28,844 nt of DNA. Source: DAISLF01 sp964517345. Its GTDB lineage: Bacteria > Patescibacteriota > Gracilibacteria > Peribacterales > Peribacteraceae. The position numbers and the translations under genes are program-made. The stretch lies in the NCBI GenBank assembly GCA_964517345.1, contig CAZFBZ010000013.1, positions 1 through 28,844 on the forward strand, written 5' to 3'. The notes beneath the pieces were generated by a model. It did not search any database and was not told the origin of the DNA. It saw only the letters and a list, made by a program, of their open reading frames with translations. Positions 7,903 to 17,001 of this stretch are shown one piece after another (position 1 is the first letter of the stretch; the number at the start of each line of letters is the position of its first letter).

Positions 7903-8685
7903 ATGAAGCAGGCAGTCCAGCCCTACGCCGGCATCACCGGGCTCACGTCCGTCGGGCAGGTGGAGGCGGTGGCGACGCAGTTCGAAGAGGCCGGCTTCGG
8001 CCCGGACAAGAGTCATATCGGCATGGTCGGATTCCTCGCGAGCCGCGGGACGCTATGGGAGGAGCCGATGAGCTGGCGCCATCCGCCGACCTTGCAGAAG
8101 CTCGTTGAACTGACGGGCGCCGTCCGCGGACGCATGCTCCCGATGATCCACTATGAGGCCGCCGCCGAGCCCCGTTTTGCGCCGCCGCTCGGGGAGATCT
8201 TCCGCGAGCTGTACGGACCCGGCCTCTGCCGCGCCGCCCAGATCAACGCGCGTCCCGCTCCGGACGAAGTCCAGCGTCTGCTCGACAGCTATCCGGAGCT
8301 CGATCTCGTCTACCAGATCCGTCCCGAGCTGATGGCGCAGGGCGCTGACGCGATCGTGCGCGAGCTCGCGCTGCATCGCGGCGCGTTCAAATACATCCTC
8401 ATCGATCCTTCGTGCGGACGCGGGCAGGAATTCGACCCCGCGCAGGCGCTGCCGGTGTATCAGGCATTGCGCGCGGCCTTCCCGGAAGCGCTGCTCGGAT
8501 TCGCCGGAGGGTTCAGCGCCGAGAACGTCGAAGCGCGCACGGCCGGTCTCGTCACCGCCACGGGACGGCGCGATTTCCTCATCGATGCGGAAGGCAAAGT
8601 GCGCACGCCCGGGGACGACCTGGATCTGAAAAAGACCGGGGGCTACATCGCTGGAGCCGCGCGCGGGTACGGCCTGCAGGCTTAA
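7903..8685 (+). CDS. TrpF-like TIM-barrel protein, paralogue A
   Basis: This 260-residue protein has the phosphoribosylanthranilate-isomerase (TrpF) layout. PYAGITG at 7-13 stands where TrpF has KICGIT. Then come IHYE (82-85), QIN (113-115), YQIRPEL (137-143), DPSCGRG (168-174, aligned to LLDSxxGGTG), AGGFSAEN (201-208) and DAEGKVRTPG (228-237). The catalytic base Cys of TrpF is replaced by Ala9, while the aspartate of the DPS motif is kept, so ordinary TrpF chemistry is doubtful. The start aligns exactly with that of the neighbouring paralogue and sits next to a leaderless promoter. Its TAA overlaps the TAA of the convergent paralogue within TTAA. It is likely cytosolic and acts on a sugar phosphate or nucleotide; the substrate is unknown. 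Confidence 0.75.
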   Translation: MKQAVQPYAGITGLTSVGQVEAVATQFEEAGFGPDKSHIGMVGFLASRGTLWEEPMSWRHPPTLQKLVELTGAVRGRMLPMIHYEAAAEPRFAPPLGEIFRELYGPGLCRAAQINARPAPDEVQRLLDSYPELDLVYQIRPELMAQGADAIVRELALHRGAFKYILIDPSCGRGQEFDPAQALPVYQALRAAFPEALLGFAGGFSAENVEARTAGLVTATGRRDFLIDAEGKVRTPGDDLDLKKTGGYIAGAARGYGLQA

Positions 8686-9518
8686 TCTCTCTCTGTCACG
8701 AGCCGTCCCTGCCGGTAGAACGCGCGTACCCGATCGGGGTTCAGCGCATCGGTGCCTGGATCGCGCACCCGGCTTTCCGCGTCCACGGAAAAGAGTCTGT
8801 GTCCGATACCTGCGCGGATCGCCTCATGACGTTCCGCGAGATTTTCCGGAGAGAAACCGCCGGCGACGCCGAAGGTGAGGTGCGGGAAGGCACGGGAGAT
8901 GAGGCGGTGCATGCGGATCGCTTCATCGGATGCAAACGCCTCGCCCCGGCCGCGCGATGGGTCATAGAGCACGTGAGCGAGCGAGCTTGCGCAGGCACCG
9001 ATGTGCTCCAGCACGATGTCGTCGCCCAGCCGGCAGAGGTCGGGACGTACCTGATAGATAATGTCGAGGTCCGGCACACGTTGCTTCAGCGCTCGCACCT
9101 CCGCCGGATCGGGTACGCCGTTGAGCTGGACCGTGTGGCAGGGCGTCTCCCGGCTTAGCGTGCCGAGCGCTCGTGACAGGTCCGTCGCAAGCGGTTTGTA
9201 TCCACGCTGAACCTCAGCCACGGTCGTGGCGCCGTCGGTGCTCACAGCGTAATCCCGACAGTCGTAGTGTACGACGCCCAGCAGATCGGCGTGCACGCGT
9301 CCGGCGAGGGCCAGGAGTGCGGGGAAATCCGTCACCTTACGCGGGGATGCCGGCGTTTCGCCGCGCAATGTCCGCTCGTCCACGGCGAAGCCGATTGCCG
9401 CGTCGTGGGTCCGGTCTCCGTTCCAGCCGTCCGCCCGCAGTGTGGCAACGGCGTCATCCACTTCCTCTGCGGTGCGGAAGCCGTTGATGCCGATGTAGGG
9501 ACGTGCGATCCCGGGCAT
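8682..9518 (-). CDS. TrpF-like TIM-barrel protein, paralogue B
   Basis: This 278-residue protein is a divergent paralogue of the gene at 7903. It shares PYIGING (7-13), VHYD (83-86), QLN (131-133), YQVRPDL (155-161), DPSRGRG (186-192), AGGFSPEN (219-226) and DAESRVRDPG (246-255). Position 9, where TrpF has its catalytic Cys, is Ile. I chose the ATG at 9518 over the one at 9536 for two reasons: the N terminus then aligns with paralogue A residue for residue, and a GATACT -10 box ends eight bases upstream. It is about 18 residues longer than A, mainly between the VHYD and QLN motifs. Its promoter is interleaved with that of the divergent RibD-like gene, suggesting joint control. Confidence 0.75.
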   Translation of the reverse strand: MPGIARPYIGINGFRTAEEVDDAVATLRADGWNGDRTHDAAIGFAVDERTLRGETPASPRKVTDFPALLALAGRVHADLLGVVHYDCRDYAVSTDGATTVAEVQRGYKPLATDLSRALGTLSRETPCHTVQLNGVPDPAEVRALKQRVPDLDIIYQVRPDLCRLGDDIVLEHIGACASSLAHVLYDPSRGRGEAFASDEAIRMHRLISRAFPHLTFGVAGGFSPENLAERHEAIRAGIGHRLFSVDAESRVRDPGTDALNPDRVRAFYRQGRLVTERD

Positions 9519-9521
9519 GGT

Positions 9522-9549
9522 TTGACAGTATCGCACGCCGGTCTAGGAT
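9522..9549 (+). promoter_or_regulatory. Promoter of the RibD-like gene, TTGACA / TAGGAT
   Basis: A consensus TTGACA at 9522-9527, a 16-base spacer and TAGGAT at 9544-9549 lie 23 bases before the ATG at 9573. The short pyrimidine-rich leader has no Shine-Dalgarno sequence. The -35 box shares a base with the -10 box of the opposing promoter. Confidence 0.6.
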
Positions 9550-9554
9550 AACAA
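9527..9554 (-). promoter_or_regulatory. Promoter of TrpF-like paralogue B, TTGTTA / GATACT
   Basis: On the minus strand, TTGTTA (9554-9549), a 16-base spacer and GATACT (9532-9527) end eight bases before the ATG at 9518. It occupies almost the same bases as the plus-strand promoter at 9522-9549, so polymerase can probably bind only one at a time. Confidence 0.5.
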
Positions 9555-9572
9555 TCCTTTCCCTTCATCCCG

Positions 9573-10508
9573 ATGGATCGTCCCGACATGATGCGGAGAT
9601 GTCTGGTCCTCGCCGAAGAGGGCCGGGGCAGGGTGGGGACAGGCGCGCGCGTTGCCGCGGTGCTGGCGCGCAAACAGGAGATCGTCGCCGAGGGTATTCA
9701 CCGTGCCTTCGGGAAGTTCCACGCGGAGCGCGACCTGCTGCTCGGGTACGACGGTGAGGTGACACCGGATGACACGCTCTACGTGAACCTGGAGCCCTGC
9801 TGTCCGAGTCCCACCAAGAAGACGCCCCCGTGCACGGACATCATCGTCGAGCGCGGCGTGCGCAGACTCGTCTATGGCCTGTGGGATCCGGACACGCGTG
9901 TGTCGGGGCGGGGGATCGAGATCCTGCGTGCGGCGGGTGTGCAGGTGGAGGGGCCGCTGCTGCCCGACGAGTGCGCCCGGTACAACCGGGGTTTCGTTTC
10001 CATGCGCACAGCAGGCCGCCCGTGGATCGCGCTTAAGGACGTCACGGGCGATCACGCCGACGACGACGCATTGCCTCTGCAGACGGGTGACGGTGCCGAG
10101 CGCGCGTTTATGCGCATGGAACATGATGCGGTGATCATTGATGCCCGGACCGCTCTGGATCGCAACGCGTTGCTCCGCGCAGGCAACGCCGACCGTCCGT
10201 CGGTGTTCCAGCCGCGGCGCATTATCCTCGATCCGCTTGGCGAAGTGCCTGCCGATTCCCCCGTGCTCGCAGACGAAGCGCGCACGATCCTCGTCACGCC
10301 GGAGACCGCGCGCGGACGCGACCGGGGCGTGCGCGTGTTCGAGGCGGCGAGGGGCGCACGCACCGATCTGATGGTCCTTCTGCGTCAGCTCGCGACGCCC
10401 GACGGCGACTGGCACGGGCTCACCAGTCTCCTCATAGAAGGGGATGCCGCCCTTCTGGAACAGTTTCGCGATGCGGGTCTTGCTGATGAGGAATTGTGTC
10501 TGGTCTGA
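9573..10508 (+). CDS. RibD-like deaminase/reductase, divergent
   Basis: RibD deaminates and then reduces the pyrimidine product of GTP cyclohydrolase II in riboflavin synthesis. This 311-residue protein has both domains. The N-terminal cytidine-deaminase-like domain has the HAE zinc site (50-52) and EPCC...TPPC (75-87). The C-terminal reductase-like domain runs from RPWIALKD (149-156) to LLIEGD (286-291). Differences from canonical RibD are clear. The TSPNPxVGAV segment is replaced by VGTGARVAAV. PCSHHGRTPPC becomes a longer PCCPSPTKKTPPC without its His. The SLDG motif after the first reductase strand is not recognisable. The protein stops soon after LLIEGD, about 40 residues short of typical RibD. 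It probably acts on a related but different substrate. It forms an operon with the RibA-like gene 18 bases downstream. Confidence 0.8.
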   Translation: MDRPDMMRRCLVLAEEGRGRVGTGARVAAVLARKQEIVAEGIHRAFGKFHAERDLLLGYDGEVTPDDTLYVNLEPCCPSPTKKTPPCTDIIVERGVRRLVYGLWDPDTRVSGRGIEILRAAGVQVEGPLLPDECARYNRGFVSMRTAGRPWIALKDVTGDHADDDALPLQTGDGAERAFMRMEHDAVIIDARTALDRNALLRAGNADRPSVFQPRRIILDPLGEVPADSPVLADEARTILVTPETARGRDRGVRVFEAARGARTDLMVLLRQLATPDGDWHGLTSLLIEGDAALLEQFRDAGLADEELCLV

Positions 10509-10526
10509 GCGAAAAAACTGGGGTCC

Positions 10527-11822
10527 GTGAAAAAACTTTACTCCCGGGGTACCGGCAGTACACTGACTTCCTCTGACTTCCCCGTGCCACTCGTGAAGGC
10601 GGTAGACGATCTCATCGACGTCTCGCTTGCTGCGGAGAGAGTTCCCCTCGCCAGGGAACTCAAGGGCATTGTCCTGAACGAAATCGCGTTGTCCCGTACG
10701 CGATTCTCGGACGACCCCGATATTCTGTCGGCCTGTGATGCCCTGGAGGCCGTTGCCGCCGCCGAAGTGCCGCTGGAGACGCTCTGTAAGACGCGCAGCG
10801 CGCTCTACCGGTTGTTGCATGAGGAGTCGAGGCGCAAGGTGCGGACTCCCATCCGCAGGACGGGCGTCGCGCTTGGAAAGGAACTGGAGCGCATGCGCGA
10901 TCCGAACCGCATTGAACTGCCTGAGCGAATTATTACCTGCGGGATGCGCTGGTGTCCGGAGGCTCCGTGGTATGCGCTGCGCTACAGCCATGACGATCCC
11001 GAGCATGCAGGTACCACGGGCGGGCCGCATGTCATCCTCGTGCGCACGCCTGAGCGGATCGATGTCGACGGACAGGATCTGCCATCGGATTATTTTCTGA
11101 CTACCGGCTTGCTCGACGATCCGGAACTGCTCGCCCGCATCCACTCCGAGTGCTGGTTCGGCGACATTCTCGAGCAGATGCGCTGTGACTGCGGGCCGCA
11201 GCTCAAGCAGTCGATGCGTGCCATCAATGAGCGCGGCAAAGGCCTCATTCTTTACTTGCGCCAGGAGGGGCGCGGCATGGGCCTGTTCGACAAGATGGAT
11301 GCGTTGGAACTGGCGGAGGGCCGCGTGCAGGGTCGTTGGGTCGGCAAAAAGCACGACACGGAGTCCGCCATGATGGCGCAGGGATATGAGAGCGCTGAAT
11401 TGCGCAAATACGGGTTCATCGGCCCGTGGCTGCACGGACTCGGCATCCGGCGTGTGAAGCTCATGAGCCATAATCCCGTGAAAGAAGACACAGTGCGCGG
11501 CTTTGGCATCGATGTGACGCGCGAGGAGGCAGCCGGCGAGGTTGGCGGCCACGAGAACCTGGTGGAATTCCTCTGGAAGATCGTGGAACAGCGCTATCGG
11601 AACATCACGCTGGGTACACTGCGTGTCGAGCTCGACCACCATCTGGATGAGCTGGCGCGGGGCATCGTCACCGATCCGATCCTGTGCCGGTACCTGCTGT
11701 GCTTGTTACAGATGATTGAAAGGGGAAATGCACTACACGTCAATGAAGAGCTGCAAACCGTGATCCTGGCCAATGCCGTTGTCATCCGCAACGCAGCGCT
11801 CACCGCCAACAGCGGCTCCTGA
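10527..11822 (+). CDS. GTP cyclohydrolase II-like protein with N- and C-terminal extensions
   Basis: GTP cyclohydrolase II opens the imidazole ring of GTP. The core lies at about residues 165-335 of 431. It has HSEC with zinc ligand Cys209, Cys220 and Cys222 (correct C-x10-C-x-C spacing), YLRQEGRGMGL (243-253), DTES near 277-280 and a conserved Arg293. By eye, the tyrosine equivalent to E. coli RibA Tyr105 is Leu260. About 160 N-terminal residues of mixed helix carry none of the RibB signature motifs, and about 70 C-terminal helical residues follow the core; I recognise neither. A short insertion (about 262-275) lies between the two substrate loops. The start is GTG at 10527 with no clear ribosome binding site, 18 bases after the RibD-like gene. 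Confidence 0.82.
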   Translation: MKKLYSRGTGSTLTSSDFPVPLVKAVDDLIDVSLAAERVPLARELKGIVLNEIALSRTRFSDDPDILSACDALEAVAAAEVPLETLCKTRSALYRLLHEESRRKVRTPIRRTGVALGKELERMRDPNRIELPERIITCGMRWCPEAPWYALRYSHDDPEHAGTTGGPHVILVRTPERIDVDGQDLPSDYFLTTGLLDDPELLARIHSECWFGDILEQMRCDCGPQLKQSMRAINERGKGLILYLRQEGRGMGLFDKMDALELAEGRVQGRWVGKKHDTESAMMAQGYESAELRKYGFIGPWLHGLGIRRVKLMSHNPVKEDTVRGFGIDVTREEAAGEVGGHENLVEFLWKIVEQRYRNITLGTLRVELDHHLDELARGIVTDPILCRYLLCLLQMIERGNALHVNEELQTVILANAVVIRNAALTANSGS

Positions 11823-11832
11823 TCGGCGCGTC

Positions 11833-11857
11833 AAAAAAGCGGCGCCGGAGCGCCGCT
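11833..11857 (-). terminator. Intrinsic terminator for the YtxH-like gene
   Basis: AGCGGCGC (11838-11845) and GCGCCGCT (11850-11857) form a perfect 8-base stem with a four-base loop. On the minus strand the stem runs into six T residues (11838-11833). It lies 21 bases past the stop of the gene at 11879. On the plus strand there is no T tract, so termination of the RibA-like transcript is not explained. Confidence 0.8.
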
Positions 11858-11878
11858 GGGATTTCCGCAGGGGACGAA

Positions 11879-12247
11879 TCAGACCTTGGATTTCTTCATC
11901 GTCATCTTCTTGCTGCTGAAGCTCTTGGCGCTCTCTTTCCAGAGCTTGGAGGCCTGCTTGCCGCCGTCCTTCATCATCTTTTCCACGCCCTTCTGGGCTT
12001 CGGCGAGCTTCTTGGAAGCATAGACCTTCGCCTTCTTCAGGTTCTTCTGGACGTCGTCGCTCTCGGCGAACTTCTTCACCTCGTGGGCGATCTTCTTCCC
12101 GTCCTTGGAGAGGTGGGCGCCGAGCATCTTGGCCGCGGACTCCGCGTCCTTCGCCTTGGAGAGTTCCGCGCGCAGCTTGTCGTTGCTGAGGATATAGCCG
12201 GCCATCGCGCCACCGAGCGTGCCGAGGAGGAGGGAGATTCTTTTCAT
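11879..12247 (-). CDS. YtxH-like small membrane-anchored protein
   Basis: This 122-residue protein has a short N-terminal hydrophobic segment (about residues 3-20, containing GTLGGAMAGYIL) followed by a long, Lys/Ala/Glu-rich, strongly helical tail. The layout is that of YtxH-domain and similar small coiled-coil stress or envelope proteins. These families have no established enzymatic role. The ATG at 12247 was chosen because the hydrophobic segment begins right there, and a TTGCAA/TAGAAT promoter lies upstream; the frame does extend to an upstream start at 12304. The gene is monocistronic, with its own promoter and a clean terminator. The very Lys-rich C terminus could also bind nucleic acid or the membrane surface. 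Confidence 0.7.
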   Translation of the reverse strand: MKRISLLLGTLGGAMAGYILSNDKLRAELSKAKDAESAAKMLGAHLSKDGKKIAHEVKKFAESDDVQKNLKKAKVYASKKLAEAQKGVEKMMKDGGKQASKLWKESAKSFSSKKMTMKKSKV

Positions 12248-12276
12248 AAGGCAGAGAGGGTAGGGAAGTACAAACA

Positions 12277-12304
12277 ATTCTACTGATGAGTAGACGCGTT
12301 GCAA
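12277..12304 (-). promoter_or_regulatory. Promoter of YtxH-like gene, TTGCAA / TAGAAT
   Basis: On the minus strand, TTGCAA (12304-12299), a 16-base spacer and TAGAAT (12282-12277) precede the ATG at 12247. The predicted leader is about 23 bases, pyrimidine-rich and without a Shine-Dalgarno sequence. Confidence 0.55.
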
Positions 12305-12331
12305 CGAAAGTCCTTACGAGATCGACTGGCG

Positions 12332-14713
12332 TCACCCTCGCAACGTCGCGCGCAGCGACTGGAGCTGGGCGTCGGTCAGGATCTCGGAGAGCTGTTCGTC
12401 TGTGGCCTCGCGCACGCCCGAGAGTGTCCCGAAGCGGCGCAGAAGATCCTTTTTCGTCTGTTCGCCGACGCCCGGGATGTCGTCCATCGCCGAACTCACG
12501 GCGTGCCGCAAGCCGCGTTTCTCGCGGTGTCGGTTGGCGAAGCGGTGAGCTTCGTCGCGCAGTCGCATCAGGAGGAATTTTGCCGGACTATCGTCGGGGA
12601 AGGGGACTGGCACCGGGTTGCCCGGTACGAACACTTCCTCCTCCCGCTTGGCCAGTCCGATCACCGGCAGCGTCAGCTTGCAGTCTTCCAGCACCTCCAG
12701 CACGGCGTTGAGCTGCCCCTTGCCGCCGTCGATCACGAGCAGGTCCGGCCTGCTGGAGAGCGACGGGTCGACCTTGTTCTGCGACGCTTCGTACATCACG
12801 GCGACGGGCTCGCCGTCATGCGACGTGGCGAACGCCTTGAGGGACGCCTGCAGCGCCTTGGGGGGTTTGATGACGTAGCGGAACCCGATGTCGGCGTAGG
12901 TCAGCTCGAACGCGGGCTCGATGACGGCGTACATCTTTCCTTTCTTCACAGATCGCTGCAGCTTGCGCGCGATGAACCGCCCCAGCGTGCCGTGCGCGTA
13001 CTCCTCATCGGTCCAGAGCGTGCGCAGTTCCACGCCCTGCGCGCCCAGATCCGTCATCCGGCCGAAGCCGATGATGCGCTTTTCATGGCGAGCCACCAGA
13101 TACTCGGAGGTCGTTATGCCTTTCTTCCCCGCAGCTGCGGCACCTTCGGTATCAAGCGTTTCCAGCGTCTCTTTCTCGGCTTTGCGCGCTTTGCCGAAGG
13201 TGATGCCCTGCTCCTTCCAGCGGCGCTCCTCCTCGGGCAGATCCTCGCAGATGTGACGGAGGCGGCGGCGCAGCACCTCCTTGAGCGCGCGGTAATCGTC
13301 GATATCGCCGCGCTTCATCGACCGGATCGTGAACGACCGGTAGTGATCGTTGGCGGGTTTGCCGCCGCGTATCACCACCATGCTGCCGACTGTCTCGGTG
13401 CCGTCGAGGTGCGAGATGTCATACCCCTCGATCCGCTGCGGCGGTCCCGCCAGGCTCAGCCGTTCCTGCAGTCCCTCCAGCGCGCGCTTGATGTTATCCT
13501 GTTCGGATTCCCATTTGGCTTCGTGCTGGCGGGCCTTTTCCAGCGCGTTTTTCTCCGCGAGTTGCAACAGATGCGATTTCTTGCCGCGCTCGGGCACCCG
13601 GAGGTGTACGCGCCCGCCGCGCTTGCCCGTCAGCCATTCCTCCAGCACCGCCCGGTCGCCGGGATTCTCGCTCACGGTCACCGTGCCGGGGATATCCTGC
13701 GCGTCGTCGTAGAACTGCGGCAGGAACTGCTCCAGCACGTCGCCGGCGGAGTCAGCCTGTCCCATCAGCGAGAAGTGCGATTCGCCGATCAGGCGTCCTT
13801 CGCGCCGGTGTAGTACGACGACGTGTACCCGCCCCGAGAGCATCGCGACGCCGATGATGTCGCCATCCTCGCCCGTGGTGTCCGTCGCGATCTGCTCCTC
13901 GCGTTTGCCCTCCAGGCGCTGGAGATGATTGCGCAGCCGCGCGGCCATCTCGAATTTGCGATCAGCCGCCGCGGTCTTCATCCGCTGCTCCAGGATCGCG
14001 CGCACATGCGAGCGGTCACCGCGCAGGTAGTCCATCAGACGCGCGATGCGTTCGCCGTACTCCTCCCGCGTGATCGCGCCCGCGCAGGTGCCGCAGCACC
14101 GCCCGATCTGATGATCCAGACACGGGCGCATGACGGTCAGGGGATCGCGGTTGGCATTCAGGAGGTCCAGTGACTGGCGGCACGCGCGGTATCCCAGCGC
14201 TTCATGCAGCAACTCCAGCGTCTCCCGGGCTTCCTCGCTGTTCAGGTATGGCCCGAAGTGCTTGGCCTTGTCGTCATTCATCCGCCGCACGAGCTCCACG
14301 CGCGGCCACGCGTCCTTCGTCGTTACCCGGACGAACAGGTAATTCTTGTCGTCCTTCATCAGCACGTTGTATTTGGGTTTCAATTCCTTGATGAGATTCG
14401 TTTCCAGAATGAGCGCCTCCAGCTCGTTGTTGGTCACGGTCATGTCCACGTCCGCGATCAGTTCCAAAAAAGCCCGGCGCCACGGTCCGATGTCCGCGCC
14501 CGGCTGCGGGTTCACGTATGACCGGAGCCTGTTGCGGAGATTCTTAGCCTTGCCGATGTAGAGCACCTCGCCTTTTTCATCCAGCCAACGGTAGATACCG
14601 GGCTCGGTCGTCGCGGCCGCCACGCGTTTGCGCAGCGCCTTCAGGCGGGGATTTTCCGTCTTCGCGGCTTTCCCGCCCTTGCCGGTCTTGTGGATGGAGC
14701 CGCGGTTCGGCAC
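12332..14713 (-). CDS. uvrC: Excinuclease ABC subunit C (UvrC) with internal insertion
   Basis: UvrC makes the two incisions of nucleotide excision repair. With a GTG start at 14713 it has 793 residues, against about 600 usually. The GIY-YIG nuclease comes first (GIY 39-41, YIG 52-54, Glu104). A four-Cys cluster site follows (178, 198, 206, 210), then a UVR motif near 241-269. The RNase-H-like nuclease has Asp432 in GYDISH, Asp662 in VIDGGKGQL and His723 in DEAHRF, and a helix-hairpin-helix region (743-775) closes the protein. Residues about 492-654 are an extra segment inside the RNase-H domain. I chose GTG because TATCAT lies six bases upstream and nothing before it resembles UvrC. The open frame reaches an ATG at 14860, which would add a 49-residue Arg/Ser/Gly-rich leader. 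Confidence 0.93.
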   Translation of the reverse strand: MPNRGSIHKTGKGGKAAKTENPRLKALRKRVAAATTEPGIYRWLDEKGEVLYIGKAKNLRNRLRSYVNPQPGADIGPWRRAFLELIADVDMTVTNNELEALILETNLIKELKPKYNVLMKDDKNYLFVRVTTKDAWPRVELVRRMNDDKAKHFGPYLNSEEARETLELLHEALGYRACRQSLDLLNANRDPLTVMRPCLDHQIGRCCGTCAGAITREEYGERIARLMDYLRGDRSHVRAILEQRMKTAAADRKFEMAARLRNHLQRLEGKREEQIATDTTGEDGDIIGVAMLSGRVHVVVLHRREGRLIGESHFSLMGQADSAGDVLEQFLPQFYDDAQDIPGTVTVSENPGDRAVLEEWLTGKRGGRVHLRVPERGKKSHLLQLAEKNALEKARQHEAKWESEQDNIKRALEGLQERLSLAGPPQRIEGYDISHLDGTETVGSMVVIRGGKPANDHYRSFTIRSMKRGDIDDYRALKEVLRRRLRHICEDLPEEERRWKEQGITFGKARKAEKETLETLDTEGAAAAGKKGITTSEYLVARHEKRIIGFGRMTDLGAQGVELRTLWTDEEYAHGTLGRFIARKLQRSVKKGKMYAVIEPAFELTYADIGFRYVIKPPKALQASLKAFATSHDGEPVAVMYEASQNKVDPSLSSRPDLLVIDGGKGQLNAVLEVLEDCKLTLPVIGLAKREEEVFVPGNPVPVPFPDDSPAKFLLMRLRDEAHRFANRHREKRGLRHAVSSAMDDIPGVGEQTKKDLLRRFGTLSGVREATDEQLSEILTDAQLQSLRATLRG
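12752..13240 (-). other. Acetyltransferase-like insertion in the UvrC nuclease domain
   Basis: Ordinary UvrC goes from the EVLRRR helix almost directly to PDLLVIDGG. Here about 163 residues intervene. The first 40 are charged and helical. The rest reads as a GNAT-like fold: strand SEYLVARHEKRIIGFG, a strand ELRTLWT, a turn-helix AHGTLGRFIARKL where GNAT proteins bind acetyl-CoA, and ADIGFRYV resembling the GNAT GF motif. The RxxGxG loop is degenerate, so activity is uncertain. Confidence 0.6.
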
Positions 14714-14787
14714 GGCCGGATGATACAGGAGACGCCCGCCTGCAGCGCCGTTCCCGCCCGTTTTCGCGCCCCGTGAAGCCCTGCGCG

Positions 14788-14815
14788 TTGACTTTCGGCG
14801 CCTCTTCCCTACGCT
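14788..14815 (+). promoter_or_regulatory. Promoter of hppA, TTGACT / TACGCT
   Basis: TTGACT at 14788-14793, a 16-base spacer and TACGCT at 14810-14815 end five bases before an ATG at 14821 that is in frame with hppA. The transcript could be leaderless and translated from 14821, adding 20 residues, or it could carry a 60-base leader to the ATG at 14881. Confidence 0.45.
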
Positions 14816-14880
14816 CTTCGATGAATCGCCGATCTCTGCGATCGGTGAGGCTCTCTGCATCCTCTTTTCCTCTCTATAGC

Positions 14881-17001
<2,121 letters not shown>

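Noticed and set aside
7903..9518. True phosphoribosylanthranilate isomerase (TrpF)
   Set aside because: The catalytic Cys is missing in both copies and no trp genes are nearby; the fold assignment is kept but not the function.
9573..11822. Ordinary riboflavin (ribD-ribA) operon
   Set aside because: ribB, ribH and ribE are absent, the RibD motifs are altered, and no FMN riboswitch-like leader is present: the leader is only about 17 bases.
12299..13813. 504-codon plus-strand frame opposite uvrC
   Set aside because: Shadow of uvrC, with no recognisable domain or start signals.
14714..14860. 49-residue N-terminal extension of UvrC
   Set aside because: Arg/Ser/Gly-rich, unlike UvrC, and it covers the hppA promoter region; the GTG at 14713 has its own -10 box.
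14788..14880. 20-residue N-terminal extension of HppA from the ATG at 14821
   Set aside because: Arg/Ser-rich and not family-like, so I kept 14881, though the promoter position leaves it open.
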